A DNA stretch of 64,000 nt from an uncultured Fidelibacterota bacterium (GTDB taxonomy: Bacteria; Fidelibacterota; Marinisomatia; Marinisomatales; UBA1611), in NCBI GenBank assembly GCA_913043235.1, contig CAJWLO010000008.1, positions 1 through 64,000 on the forward strand, written 5' to 3'. Numbering within the stretch: position 1 is the first letter of the stretch; each line of letters starts with the position of its first letter. Shown here one piece after another: positions 50,300-60,792 of this stretch. Position numbers and translations under genes: made by a program. The notes beneath the pieces are model-generated. The model was not told where the DNA came from. It searched no databases and was given only the letters and a program-made list of their open reading frames with translations.

Positions 50300-50812
50300 C
50301 TATGAGTCAATTATTTCCATATTGCGACGGTAATCCATATTTGGAAGAGAATGACTCTTAACTTCAATCCAAGATGAACCCTTCTGAAGTTTATTATCTA
50401 TTAAATTATCAAATGGCCAAACACCTGTTTCCCATTCGCCTCCACCCCATGTATCTGGAAAGGTAATTAAACCATCATCTTTAATTACTATTCTGTAGGT
50501 GCTATTTTTGTTAAATGAAAGAATTTTTGTCGCGTCATTATGCCTAAAAGAATGTTTCCCTCTAAGACTTCCTAATATTTCTTTCCATATAAGTTTATTA
50601 TCCTCAAATAAACGAAAAACTACAGGATATGGATTACCCAGAGTATTCAGATTGAAGTCAACTTCGTTAAAATAAATCGCACAAATTTCTACAGCATACA
50701 TATTGGAAACGGAAGTGTTTGCTTTTGAGTGGGTATTTGATTTTGAAGGTTCTTTATTTTTTGATGTGCAGGAAAAAAATAACAACAGAAGAACTATAAA
50801 ATAATTTTTCAC
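50300..50812 (-). CDS. Hypothetical lipoprotein
   Basis: 170 aa; MKNYFIVLLLLFFSCTSKNKEPSKS lipobox. Confidence 0.6.
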   Translation of the reverse strand: MKNYFIVLLLLFFSCTSKNKEPSKSNTHSKANTSVSNMYAVEICAIYFNEVDFNLNTLGNPYPVVFRLFEDNKLIWKEILGSLRGKHSFRHNDATKILSFNKNSTYRIVIKDDGLITFPDTWGGGEWETGVWPFDNLIDNKLQKGSSWIEVKSHSLPNMDYRRNMEIIDS

Positions 50813-50916
50813 ACTATCTCCATTGAAAGAAAATATACTAAAATAATAATCACAGGATCAATACTGTCTGGACTCATAATAAGATCAATAAACTGATTGA
50901 TATCCAATTATATTTT

Positions 50917-51357
50917 TTATTTGATTGGAGAATAATCTGTTGCTTGCATGAACTCAGATTTTATTTTTGATACTAGAGGCCCATTTTTTCTTGATTCTTT
51001 ATAAACCTTTTTCCATTCTGGATCAGCAATAAATGTGGACCAACTCTCTTTCGCTGCAGATCGATCAGAGTGGGCAATAATATAAAAAAGTGTGTTCTCT
51101 TTGTTATCTCCTTCAATAATTGTCCAGTAACCGACTGGATTCATTCCATGCTTTATAAACAGACTATTTGTGTGATTGCGAAATCGATTTTCTAAATCTC
51201 TTAATTTATCTGGATGACTATTATAGGTTCTCATTTCATAGATATAATCTTTATCAGGAATCGGAATCACTTTCATACTTCGGTTTTCCTTTATGCTACT
51301 ATCTTTAGCACATGAAAAAATAATTAAATACAGTAATGATATAACTATTCGATACAT
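50917..51357 (-). CDS. NIPSNAP-family lipoprotein
   Basis: 146 aa; YIYEMRTYNSHPDKLRDLENRFRNHTNSLFIKHGMNPVGYWTI; lipobox-like IIFSCAKD. Confidence 0.85.
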   Translation of the reverse strand: MYRIVISLLYLIIFSCAKDSSIKENRSMKVIPIPDKDYIYEMRTYNSHPDKLRDLENRFRNHTNSLFIKHGMNPVGYWTIIEGDNKENTLFYIIAHSDRSAAKESWSTFIADPEWKKVYKESRKNGPLVSKIKSEFMQATDYSPIK

Positions 51358-51476
51358 AAAAAGGCTCCATTTTGGTATTGTAAGATTATTAAGTCAAATA
51401 TACATAACCTCAAGGTAGGTATACAGAATTTCTGTCTTCTTTTTAGTATCGCATATTGTCCTGGCGATCCCAACTG

Positions 51477-52133
51477 TCAAACGGTGGCAAAAATCATCTG
51501 AGAACTAAAATAAAGAGGCGTACCAATGATATGATTCCAAACATCCTTTTTAACAAATCGGTCCCGAGCCACAAACAGGTCGGAAACTAGGAAAAAGCAT
51601 GCCGCAACTGGTATAGATGGGTTGGGCACATGATGGTGCGTGCCAAAAGCAAGGCTCACCATAAACATAATCGCTATCATATAACCTAATACCGGCAGCT
51701 TCATTTCCTTATCTACATGGGGCAGCAGCCAGTAACTGATAACAAGTGCCAATAAAATAACACCTGCACTAGGAAGTAACAACTTACCGGCATAGATGCC
51801 GCGCTGAATAAAGCAACAAGAAAAAGCAATATGAGCCAAGAAGAAACTGACCAGACCATAAAGAAACCACCTTCTTTTATCTGATAGCAGTAAAAAATCA
51901 CCAAACCAGGAGAAGATTAAGGCAGCCATCAAAGCTGGTCCATGAACGCTCTCAAGCACATCCAAGTACAAAGCAAATAAAACAAATACGGTAGACGCAG
52001 CCATTTTTCCACCCCATCTCCCTACCTGACTATTTATTCTATCAGCGGTCAGGAATAGCAGCACACTGATAAGAGCTATGATCAAAAATACTGGCATGAG
52101 AGTATACGTAGATTGGACTGCTTGATTTTCCAT
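51477..52133 (-). CDS. YhhN/TMEM86-like (lysoplasmalogenase family) membrane protein
   Basis: 218 aa, multi-TM; ALIFSWFGDFLLLSDKRRWFLYGLVSFFLAHIAF, FFLVSDLFVARDRFVKK. Confidence 0.88.
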   Translation of the reverse strand: MENQAVQSTYTLMPVFLIIALISVLLFLTADRINSQVGRWGGKMAASTVFVLFALYLDVLESVHGPALMAALIFSWFGDFLLLSDKRRWFLYGLVSFFLAHIAFSCCFIQRGIYAGKLLLPSAGVILLALVISYWLLPHVDKEMKLPVLGYMIAIMFMVSLAFGTHHHVPNPSIPVAACFFLVSDLFVARDRFVKKDVWNHIIGTPLYFSSQMIFATV

Positions 52134-52164
52134 TTTCTGTATAATATAAATATTGTTTTAAGTG

Positions 52165-52929
52165 TTAAATATCTCCTCTGATAGAATATCCCAGGTAACC
52201 CACCAGTTCGTATAAACACCCCATGGTAGACTTAAGTCCTGTATGGCTCGGCACATAGTTTTTCAATTTTGCCAACACCAAAGAAGTTTTTACTACAGAA
52301 TACAGATCAGGTGATAATCCCTGTTTCTTAAACAGTGCCTCTGCCCGCCGCATATGTGATTCACTTGTAACCAAGAGTATATCCTGGATTGCATTTTTCT
52401 CTGCATAAGTTTTCAATTGTCTGGCTTCATCAAGCGTTCTCTTCACTCCCTTACCATATATAATGAATTTCTCTTCCGGAACACCGTTTTGAAGTGCAAA
52501 TTTCTTTACAAGTTCACTAGTATTAAAAGACTCATAGCGGCCCTGGATGAGAATCCGTGGGACCCAATTGCCGTATAGGAGCTTTTTCGCACGACCAGAT
52601 TGAATAAAGTTAATTCCGGCATAAATTCTATCAGCGTGACGGTTAAAATGGAAATATTTTTCAGGGTCAAACAATAATTTCCTATAAACCTTTTCCTCAA
52701 TGTACCAGTTATAATCAACCCCTCCAGTAAGAACCACAACCCCATCATATACCTTTTCAGGTTTGAACGTATCCTCTTTATTCCAGGCACTCCAAAATAA
52801 AATCCCAGAAATAGGAATACTAACCAGGTAGAAATACACTGTAAGAATAAGGACCGGTTTCCTTTGATCCTTCAGTTTGATCATAAGCCACAAAAGACCA
52901 CCAAATATGTACAGCATGGGATTAATCAA
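52165..52929 (-). CDS. YdcF/SanA/ElyC (DUF218) family protein
   Basis: 254 aa; VVVLTGGVDYNWY, RADRIYAGINFIQSGRAKKLLYG-like, RTLDEARQLKTYAEKNAIQDILLVTSESHMRRAEALFKKQG. Confidence 0.88.
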   Translation of the reverse strand: MINPMLYIFGGLLWLMIKLKDQRKPVLILTVYFYLVSIPISGILFWSAWNKEDTFKPEKVYDGVVVLTGGVDYNWYIEEKVYRKLLFDPEKYFHFNRHADRIYAGINFIQSGRAKKLLYGNWVPRILIQGRYESFNTSELVKKFALQNGVPEEKFIIYGKGVKRTLDEARQLKTYAEKNAIQDILLVTSESHMRRAEALFKKQGLSPDLYSVVKTSLVLAKLKNYVPSHTGLKSTMGCLYELVGYLGYSIRGDI

Positions 52930-53201
52930 AAACTTCGCGAATATCTGTATATCAATAACAGTCTCCTGATATTTAAACCCAAAAGATAATATGGTTGGTT
53001 TTAAATTTTAAGATGAGATTCTTATCGGACACCTAGCTTCAAACATTAAATAATTTTTCACGTTTTTCCATTGTTTCAACAAGATTATATTTTTTCTAAA
53101 GTTGAACAATCTAGATACATGCCTGCAGCTCAAATCTGAATCTACAGGATTTTATTCTCTCTATGTCCTATCCCCGCTTCTACCTACTTATGGGAATGCT
53201 C

Positions 53202-55397
53202 TTATTTAATAAGTAACACTGATTTAGTTTCTTCAAATTTGCTAAAACTATTGCAAACCATTTGGATAAAGTATATACCGCTGGCCTGATTCTTTCCATT
53301 CCATTTAACAGTATACTTTCCAGGTTTCATTTTACCATTAATAAGAGTGGTTATTTCCCTACCGGCTACATCGTAAATCCTTACGTTTACAAAATCAGAC
53401 CGCGGAATAGAGAACTCTATTGTAGTTGTTGGGTTGAAAGGATTTGGATAGGCATTATTTAATTTATATGTCTCAAGCATTCCCTTTGATACAACCGCCA
53501 GCAGAGCTTGCTGATCTACCCAATTCAGTCGGTCTGTGATCCAACCCTTTAAATAGTTTATTTCATTTATATAGGATCCTCCCACATAGGCGTTGGGCCA
53601 AACATATTCGTCTAATACCGGCCAGCGCTGGAAATTTCGAACCTGAGCCGCATCTATTAGGGTGGTAGCTGAATCGATAATATTCATGATATATTCTTCA
53701 GAAAATACAGATTCCCGCAGATCTTGCCAGCGTTGGTTAAAAGTAATCCTGAACGTTTCATCATTCCAAATCCGATACCACCAGAATGGAATTTTGAAAT
53801 AATCATCTCCCAAATTAATATCCATTTGCCAGCCCGCGGGATCCCCCCCATTGTAATAATCAGCGTTGCCAAAAGCTAGATTATAGTCCCAGATGGGACC
53901 CATGCTTAATCTATCATCATCACTATCTTTATCCTTATACATAAAGGCACTGAGGCGGTAGGCATCTACATTCTTAGATAGTTCACTCATTAGAGAAACA
54001 TCAATAAATGACAACATGTCCACCTGGTTATAATACCCGGAAGACATATCGTTATAGGAGGGGCTTGCTATAAGTGTTTCAAAATCGGTGATATAATTAA
54101 TAATATAATTTTTTTGTTCTTCCACAATATCATCTGGTTTTGGATAGTGGTACTGATACCAGACACCGTCATACTCAGACAAAGGAGAATCAGAGCGCCA
54201 ACCATCATTGACATCACCATTCCATTTATCAATTTTCAGAATATAGCCACCTGTCAGATCGTCTCCTGTGGTCTCATCTGGTTCTAATTTGGAAATATCC
54301 ACCCGATTATTATCCCGCTTGATTTTTTCCATAAAAATGTATAAGCCCTTGTAATCCCCATTGATGACCAGTTCACAGAAACGGGTTCTGCTTGAATAGC
54401 GACCCATATTCCGGGCCAGTTCATAAGCCAGAAAATTTCGTACCAGAGATTTATCGCTGTATGGGGCGTGAAGGATCCAATCATTTTCTTCCGGCATCCC
54501 CAAAATCGATACGTTCAGGTTGTCTCCATTTATGTCTTGCGTTTCCAGGGCATATTGTTTTTTTGGAAACATTTGTGATGATGAACCTCGAATCTCAATA
54601 CTAATCTGACCATTATAACCGTTGAAAGGATCATTGATATGATTATTAGTGGATCCATTATCGATAATGCCCATATGGGCATTAATGCGGGGAGAGTCGA
54701 CAATCTCCTGTCCTTCTGTATCCAGGATTACAATAGGAAGATTTGAATCAGTAAAAATTAATGGCTGCTGAAACCAGTCAGGTATGGGTCCATAATAGGA
54801 TGATCCATTTGTAATGCAAAACGACAAAAAGAAATTACTGGACAGATCAGAGGACGAAATACCGACATTATGGACTTGAACAGCCAGTACATTTTCACCT
54901 GTTATTAGTATAGATCCCAGTTGTAGGGAATCTAAAGAATATTCTTGTGGGTAGCCTCCTGAATAAAGTGACGCTTCATGATCCGTGCTCGTGGGTTCAT
55001 TGAAAGGTACAAATGTTCCAGGGTCCCCCAGATTTATTGAACGCCCTATCTCCGTACCATTTAAATAAGCTATGAAACCGTCATCATAATCAGCATGGAG
55101 AACCGAACTAACAAAATTAATGGTATTATCTACAACAAACTTCCTGCGGAAATAAACAGATATTGTTTGATTGATCTCTGTACCATCATCTCCATCACCA
55201 TATCCAAACCCACCAGACCCTGTTAACCAGCCCGAGTCATCATAATCCAGCGTATTCCAGTCCGATGGCAGTTCCGATTCCGGAACCAAATAAGTCCAGT
55301 TATCATTGGCATAAATAGCTGTCTCCCAATGGTCCTGGGTATAGATAACCGTTATTATACATATACATGCCAACAGATTTCGCATGCTATTAAACAT
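53202..55397 (-). CDS. Secreted CotH-kinase-family protein with T9SS type A sorting-like domain
   Basis: 731 aa, signal; paralogue of 3130..5409: ISIEIRGSSSQMFPKKQYALET, GGYILKIDKW, GPIWDYNLAFGNA; C-terminal NNAYPNPFNPTTTIEFSIP...GIYFIQMV. Confidence 0.87.
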   Translation of the reverse strand: MFNSMRNLLACICIITVIYTQDHWETAIYANDNWTYLVPESELPSDWNTLDYDDSGWLTGSGGFGYGDGDDGTEINQTISVYFRRKFVVDNTINFVSSVLHADYDDGFIAYLNGTEIGRSINLGDPGTFVPFNEPTSTDHEASLYSGGYPQEYSLDSLQLGSILITGENVLAVQVHNVGISSSDLSSNFFLSFCITNGSSYYGPIPDWFQQPLIFTDSNLPIVILDTEGQEIVDSPRINAHMGIIDNGSTNNHINDPFNGYNGQISIEIRGSSSQMFPKKQYALETQDINGDNLNVSILGMPEENDWILHAPYSDKSLVRNFLAYELARNMGRYSSRTRFCELVINGDYKGLYIFMEKIKRDNNRVDISKLEPDETTGDDLTGGYILKIDKWNGDVNDGWRSDSPLSEYDGVWYQYHYPKPDDIVEEQKNYIINYITDFETLIASPSYNDMSSGYYNQVDMLSFIDVSLMSELSKNVDAYRLSAFMYKDKDSDDDRLSMGPIWDYNLAFGNADYYNGGDPAGWQMDINLGDDYFKIPFWWYRIWNDETFRITFNQRWQDLRESVFSEEYIMNIIDSATTLIDAAQVRNFQRWPVLDEYVWPNAYVGGSYINEINYLKGWITDRLNWVDQQALLAVVSKGMLETYKLNNAYPNPFNPTTTIEFSIPRSDFVNVRIYDVAGREITTLINGKMKPGKYTVKWNGKNQASGIYFIQMVCNSFSKFEETKSVLLIK

Positions 55398-55647
55398 TTA
55401 TACAAGAAAACATATAAATACTTTGCCATTAAATTAGATTAATATTGAACTATTATCTTTATAAGATTTTAATATTCTTCTCATCTCATATTCCCCAACA
55501 TCATAAAGTCAATGATCGATTGTAATTCATCTGAGTATTACCATGTTTATAATTACTGCTTATATATTATGACATATATTGAGAATAGTTTTTTATAATT
55601 TCGTAAAAGTAAACAACCTTTTTTAATCTTTTATCTACATTTTAAAA

Positions 55648-57984
55648 ATGTTAAACCATCATTTTTCATCAGTTGAAACCGCTTTTATCAGCCGGTCTGA
55701 CATTAAAACCACTACTACTGCTATTCCCTATATTATAGTAGATACCTATCCAAACCTGGGTCTACTAACAGCCCTGCGATTTCTGGAATGGGCTGCAGAA
55801 AACCCACAAGGACTTATCAGCCTTCCAACGGGAAAAACACCAGAATATTTTATTAAGTGGGCGAATCATATCTTGACCAATTGGAATCATCCGCAAGTTG
55901 AGACTCTACGTAAAGATCATGGGATGGAAATGAAAAAAATACCAAAACTTGACCAATTGAGATTTGTACAGATAGATGAGTTTTATCCCATTAATCCTGA
56001 TCAGCATAATAGTTTTTACCATTATGTACAGCACTATTACATTAATGGACTTGGGCTCAGTTCGGATCAAAGCTTATTTATGAACTGCCTAGATATATCC
56101 AAGTCCAGTGATAAGAATCTAAATGATATTTTCCCGGATAATCAGATCGATCTTTCCCTGCGCAATCGCGATGCTAAAAGTCCGTTGGAAGAGATCCAGC
56201 AGGAAACTATTCTTATGACAGATCAGTGGTGCTCAAACTATGAGGCAAAAATAAGGCAGATGGGCGGTATCGGTTTTTTCCTAGGAGGAATAGGCCCAGA
56301 TGGTCACATCGCCTTTAATGTCCGCGGCTCAGATCATAATTCAACTACCAGACTTCTTGCCACAAATTTCGAAACACAGGCAACTGCAGCAACGGACCTA
56401 GGAGGTATAGAAATATCCAGGAATCGGCGGGTCATAACCATAGGCCTTTCTACTATTACCTACAATCCTGATGCTACGGCAATTATCATGGCTGCCGGTG
56501 AAGCCAAAGCAAAAATTGTACAGGCTTCCCTGGAAAACCCACCTGATAATCATTATCCTGCGACAGTCCTGCAACAGCTCAAGGGAGGTCGATTTTATTT
56601 GACCACTGGGGCAGCATCATGTTTAAAAGACGTAAATATTCAAAAACTGTACCATGATCCCTGGGATCAGGAAAAAATAGGAAAAGCAATAGTTCAGCTC
56701 TGCAAGCGTATGGATAGGTACAGTCATCATTTAACCATGGATGACCTTAATAATGATCTAGCCTGCTCCCAGATACCGGAACTTGGTAGACAAACGGTTC
56801 CCAATATGATTGAGACGTTTCAATCAAAGTTGGAAAAAGGCCTTCGGATTCCTACCGGTGAAACTTTCTTACATACAGGACCTCATCATGATGATATAAT
56901 GCTAGGCTATTTACCCCACTTGATTCACTTAATCCGTTCACCGGATAACAAGCATCATTTCACCAACATGACTTCAGGGTTTACTTCTGTCACCAATAAT
57001 TACCTGAAAAAAATATTAATTAATACAGAAAATTTTCTCAATGATGGTAAGATTCAGATGATAGAATATTCTGATTTTTTCAACATTGGGTATAAACTTA
57101 AATGGGATAAAGATGTGTATCATTATCTAGATCGCGTCGCCGCAAACAATAAAAAAGGTCAAGCTCGAGGTCTAAGTCATCGCCTAGTTCGAATCTTGGT
57201 GGAAGTGTATGGTATCAAATCAAAAAAAGATCTTATAAAAAAGATCCAAAAAACTATTATTTACCTAGATAACTGCTATGATGGGGAAAAAAATAGTGCT
57301 AATGTACAGAAGATTAAGGGGATGCTCCGGGAATTTGAAGAAGAACTGGTGTGGTCTCATTATGGTGTTCAAGTCCAGGATGTAAGCCATTTGCGATTGG
57401 GCTTTTACAAAGGAGATATTTTTTCCGAAATACCTCAACAAAAACGGGACGTAGAGCCCATCCTAGATCTAATTCGTAAGTTGAAACCCACCGTGATTAC
57501 TCTTGCTCTGGACCCAGAAGGCAGCGGTCCAGATACACATTACAAGGTTATGCAAGCTATCGCGGATGCAATTCGACAATGGAATGAAGTAGAGGATCTT
57601 AGCCATTTAAAAATATGGGGCTATCGTAATGTATGGTATCGTTTTAATCCCGAAGAGGCAGATATTATGATCCCAGTTTCTCTGAATTCCATGGCCACCC
57701 TCCGAGACACATTTATGACCTGTTATTTAAGTCAAAAAAACGCTTCCTTTCCAAGCTATGAACTGGACGGACCTTTCTGTGATCTGACTCAGAAAATCTG
57801 GGTTGAGCAGCATGAACTAATGCAGCTCATCCTAGGTCGTGATTTTTGGTACCAGCATAATCACCCCCGGATCAGGGCAACCCATGGCCTGGTATTTTTA
57901 AAGGAATTGACCATTGACCAATTCCTAAGTCAGGCCCGGTCTCTAGCTTCATCCATAGAAGGTAATCTATATTTGAATAATTAA
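55648..57984 (+). CDS. Glucosamine-6-phosphate deaminase (NagB)-like / PIG-L deacetylase-like fusion
   Basis: 778 aa; N-terminal NPQGLISLPTGKTPEYFIKW, GGIGPDGHIAFNVRGSDHNSTTRL; C-terminal LHTGPHHDDIMLGYLPHLI and LDPEGSGPDTHYKVMQAIADAI. Confidence 0.8.
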   Translation: MLNHHFSSVETAFISRSDIKTTTTAIPYIIVDTYPNLGLLTALRFLEWAAENPQGLISLPTGKTPEYFIKWANHILTNWNHPQVETLRKDHGMEMKKIPKLDQLRFVQIDEFYPINPDQHNSFYHYVQHYYINGLGLSSDQSLFMNCLDISKSSDKNLNDIFPDNQIDLSLRNRDAKSPLEEIQQETILMTDQWCSNYEAKIRQMGGIGFFLGGIGPDGHIAFNVRGSDHNSTTRLLATNFETQATAATDLGGIEISRNRRVITIGLSTITYNPDATAIIMAAGEAKAKIVQASLENPPDNHYPATVLQQLKGGRFYLTTGAASCLKDVNIQKLYHDPWDQEKIGKAIVQLCKRMDRYSHHLTMDDLNNDLACSQIPELGRQTVPNMIETFQSKLEKGLRIPTGETFLHTGPHHDDIMLGYLPHLIHLIRSPDNKHHFTNMTSGFTSVTNNYLKKILINTENFLNDGKIQMIEYSDFFNIGYKLKWDKDVYHYLDRVAANNKKGQARGLSHRLVRILVEVYGIKSKKDLIKKIQKTIIYLDNCYDGEKNSANVQKIKGMLREFEEELVWSHYGVQVQDVSHLRLGFYKGDIFSEIPQQKRDVEPILDLIRKLKPTVITLALDPEGSGPDTHYKVMQAIADAIRQWNEVEDLSHLKIWGYRNVWYRFNPEEADIMIPVSLNSMATLRDTFMTCYLSQKNASFPSYELDGPFCDLTQKIWVEQHELMQLILGRDFWYQHNHPRIRATHGLVFLKELTIDQFLSQARSLASSIEGNLYLNN

Positions 57985-57989
57985 CGACT

Positions 57990-59720
57990 ATGACACTTTC
58001 TACCCTAGACTGGACTATTGTTGTTGCTTATTTCGCTGTTTCATTACTTGTTGGAATCTGGGCTTCAAAACATTCAGGACAAGATACAAAATCATTTTTT
58101 CTTGCAGGCCGGAATATGCCTTGGTGGCTTTTAGGCGTCAGCATGGTTGCGACTACTTTTTCAACAGATACACCTAATCTTGTGACAGATCTAGTACGAC
58201 AAAATGGCGTCTCTGGGAACTGGGTCTGGTGGTCTTTTTTGCTTACAGGCATGCTAACTGTTTTTGTTTACGCCAATCTGTGGCATAGATCGGAAGTACT
58301 TACAGATATTGAATTCTATGAGCTTCGTTATAGCGGAAAAGCCGCAGCATTCTTACGCGGGTTCCGCGCTCTCTACCTGGGATTGGTCTTTAATGTGCTG
58401 GTAATGGGTTCCGTAAGTCTAGCTGCTATAAAATTTGGAGAAATAATACTGGGATGGTCAGGATTATTCACGCTCCTTATTGCCTGTTCAATAACTCTGA
58501 CATATTCTGTATTGGGTGGGTTAAAAGCAGTAATTATTACTGATTTTGTCCAGTTTACTATGGCAATGATCGGTTCTATTTGGGCTATGATTTATATTCT
58601 GGGACTGCCTGAGATCGGTGGTTTATCTAATCTGATATCTCATGAAAATGTATTGGGTAAAATTGCTATAATCCCTAATCTATCTGATCCTAATGTATGG
58701 GTCCCGGTTTTACTAGTTCCTCTGGCAGTACAGTGGTGGGCCAGCTATTATCCCGGATCAGAACCTGGAGGTGGAGGCTATATTGCACAACGCATGTTTT
58801 CGGCTAAGGATGAATCCAATGCTGTTAGAGCCACGTTTTTATTCAATGTCGCCCACTATGCCCTGCGTCCCTGGCCCTGGATCTTGATTGCCCTCTCTTC
58901 CCTAGTAATTTTCCCTGATTTAGCTGACCTGCAGTACGCCTTTCCCAACCTTACTGCGGATAAATTAGGACATGATGTAGCCTACCCGGCAATGCTAACC
59001 CTGCTTCCTGCCGGATTATTGGGCCTCGTTGCCGCATCACTCATCGCTGCATTCATGAGTACCATGTCTACTCAGGTCAACTTGGGAGCAAGTTACCTAG
59101 TAAATGATTTTTATCATCGTTTTATCAAACCGCAGGCATCAGAGAAACAATTGGTCATGGCTGGACGCTTATTTAGTCTAATATCAATTAGTTTAGGCGG
59201 TGGTCTAGGACTGGTACTTTCCAGCGCTGAACAGGCTTTTACTTTACTACTAATGATTGGTTCCGGAACAGGGCTCATATACATCCTGCGCTGGTTTTGG
59301 TGGCGAATTAATGCCTATACCGAGATTATTGCAATGGTTAGTTCCCTCATTATTGCAGGGTATCTTAACTTCGGCGAATCCAGTCTGGAAGGGTGGCAAA
59401 AAATTGTTTTTGGTGCTCTTCTCACAACAATAATTTGGATTGTAGCAACATATATCACACCACCGAATAATGACAAAACACTACGAAATTTTGTTCAAAA
59501 AGTAAAGCCAGGAGGTCCTGGATGGTCTAAATATACTGTACAGTCTGATTCTGATCCTTGGCCCGTGCCTAAAGGAATATTGTGCATGACGCTAGGCTGT
59601 ATCGCTGTTTATAGTATTCTGATTGGTGTTGGACAATTACTTTACGGTGATTTAATTGGTTTTACTCTTCTCGGTCTCTCTGCGTTTTCATTTTATATAC
59701 TAAACCAGTTGTGGAAGTAA
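57990..59720 (+). CDS. Sodium:solute symporter (SSS family)
   Basis: 576 aa; TKSFFLAGRNMPWWLLGVSMVATTFSTDTPNLVTDLVRQNGVSGNWVWWSFLLTG. Confidence 0.92.
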   Translation: MTLSTLDWTIVVAYFAVSLLVGIWASKHSGQDTKSFFLAGRNMPWWLLGVSMVATTFSTDTPNLVTDLVRQNGVSGNWVWWSFLLTGMLTVFVYANLWHRSEVLTDIEFYELRYSGKAAAFLRGFRALYLGLVFNVLVMGSVSLAAIKFGEIILGWSGLFTLLIACSITLTYSVLGGLKAVIITDFVQFTMAMIGSIWAMIYILGLPEIGGLSNLISHENVLGKIAIIPNLSDPNVWVPVLLVPLAVQWWASYYPGSEPGGGGYIAQRMFSAKDESNAVRATFLFNVAHYALRPWPWILIALSSLVIFPDLADLQYAFPNLTADKLGHDVAYPAMLTLLPAGLLGLVAASLIAAFMSTMSTQVNLGASYLVNDFYHRFIKPQASEKQLVMAGRLFSLISISLGGGLGLVLSSAEQAFTLLLMIGSGTGLIYILRWFWWRINAYTEIIAMVSSLIIAGYLNFGESSLEGWQKIVFGALLTTIIWIVATYITPPNNDKTLRNFVQKVKPGGPGWSKYTVQSDSDPWPVPKGILCMTLGCIAVYSILIGVGQLLYGDLIGFTLLGLSAFSFYILNQLWK

Positions 59721-60754
59721 GCGCACCGGGTAGAATCTGTTTATTTGGAGAACATCAAGATTACCTAGGTCTGCCTGTTATTGCCATGGCCATCTCTCTA
59801 CGTGCAAAAATCACCGGCAGACGGCGATCTGACCATCATGTCATCATCCATAAACCAGATCTCGATGAAAGTGAATCTTTTTCCCTTGATGACCTGACTT
59901 ACTCTAAACCACGAGATTATTTTAAAAGTGGAATAGTCGTTTGCCAAGATGCGGGTCTCACTTTCTCAAATGGATTTAAATGTGAGGTTTCAAGTGATAT
60001 TCCTATTCGTGCCGGAACCAGCAGTTCTTCTGCCATTACTGTATCCTGGATCCAATTTTTATCCCAAATGGCAGATACTCCGGTAAACTGGGATCAAAAG
60101 AAAATTGGGAAATTGGCGTATAAAACAGAGGTAGAAGAATTCAATGAACCCGGCGGTATGATGGATCAATATACCACTGCCATGGGAGGACTTATATATT
60201 TGCAGTCCGAGCCAGATATTAGAGTTCGGTCCGTAAAAGCACAATTAGGTGATTTTGTCTTAGGCGATTCAAACGAACCAAAAGACACTATGAATATTTT
60301 ACTTCGCTGCCGTGATACCCGCCTGGAAATCTTAAAAAAATTACAAAAGAAAAATATAAAATTAGACCTTCATTACTGTAAAGATGAAGTAAACTTATCG
60401 GATTTAAGTACGAATGAGAAAATTTTGTTTAAGGGTACAATCCGTAACCGAGATCTCTTACAGCAGGCTTTAAACGAACTGAAAAAGAAAGAACTAGACC
60501 ATAATAATATTGGCAGGCTATTATCAGAGCATCATGTGGTTTTAAGAGATGTGCTCCAGCTTAGTACTCCTAAGATTGAAAGCATGTTGGATGCATCCCT
60601 AACAGCCGGTGCTTTGGGAGGTAAAATAAATGGTTCTGGAGGTGGTGGCTGTATGTTTGCATACTGCCCGGGAAATACAAAAGAGGTAGCCTTGGCTATT
60701 GAACGTTCCGGTGGTGATGCCTATATCATTAATCAGGATACGGGAGTTATATAA
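59711..60754 (+). CDS. GHMP-family kinase (galactokinase/mevalonate-kinase-like)
   Basis: 347 aa; VSAPGRICLFGEHQDYLGLPVIAMAI, DIPIRAGTSSSSAITVSW, GALGGKINGSGGGGCMFAY; start overlaps the upstream symporter by 10 bp. Confidence 0.88.
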   Translation: MEVSAPGRICLFGEHQDYLGLPVIAMAISLRAKITGRRRSDHHVIIHKPDLDESESFSLDDLTYSKPRDYFKSGIVVCQDAGLTFSNGFKCEVSSDIPIRAGTSSSSAITVSWIQFLSQMADTPVNWDQKKIGKLAYKTEVEEFNEPGGMMDQYTTAMGGLIYLQSEPDIRVRSVKAQLGDFVLGDSNEPKDTMNILLRCRDTRLEILKKLQKKNIKLDLHYCKDEVNLSDLSTNEKILFKGTIRNRDLLQQALNELKKKELDHNNIGRLLSEHHVVLRDVLQLSTPKIESMLDASLTAGALGGKINGSGGGGCMFAYCPGNTKEVALAIERSGGDAYIINQDTGVI

Positions 60755-60792
60755 AATATCGCCAAGAACATTAGCAGCTGACTCTTGTGTAT

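Noticed and set aside
55511-55526. AATGATCGATTGTAAT upstream of the NagB-like gene as another LacI operator
   Set aside because: The core is ATCGAT but flanks are poorly symmetric; too weak to claim.
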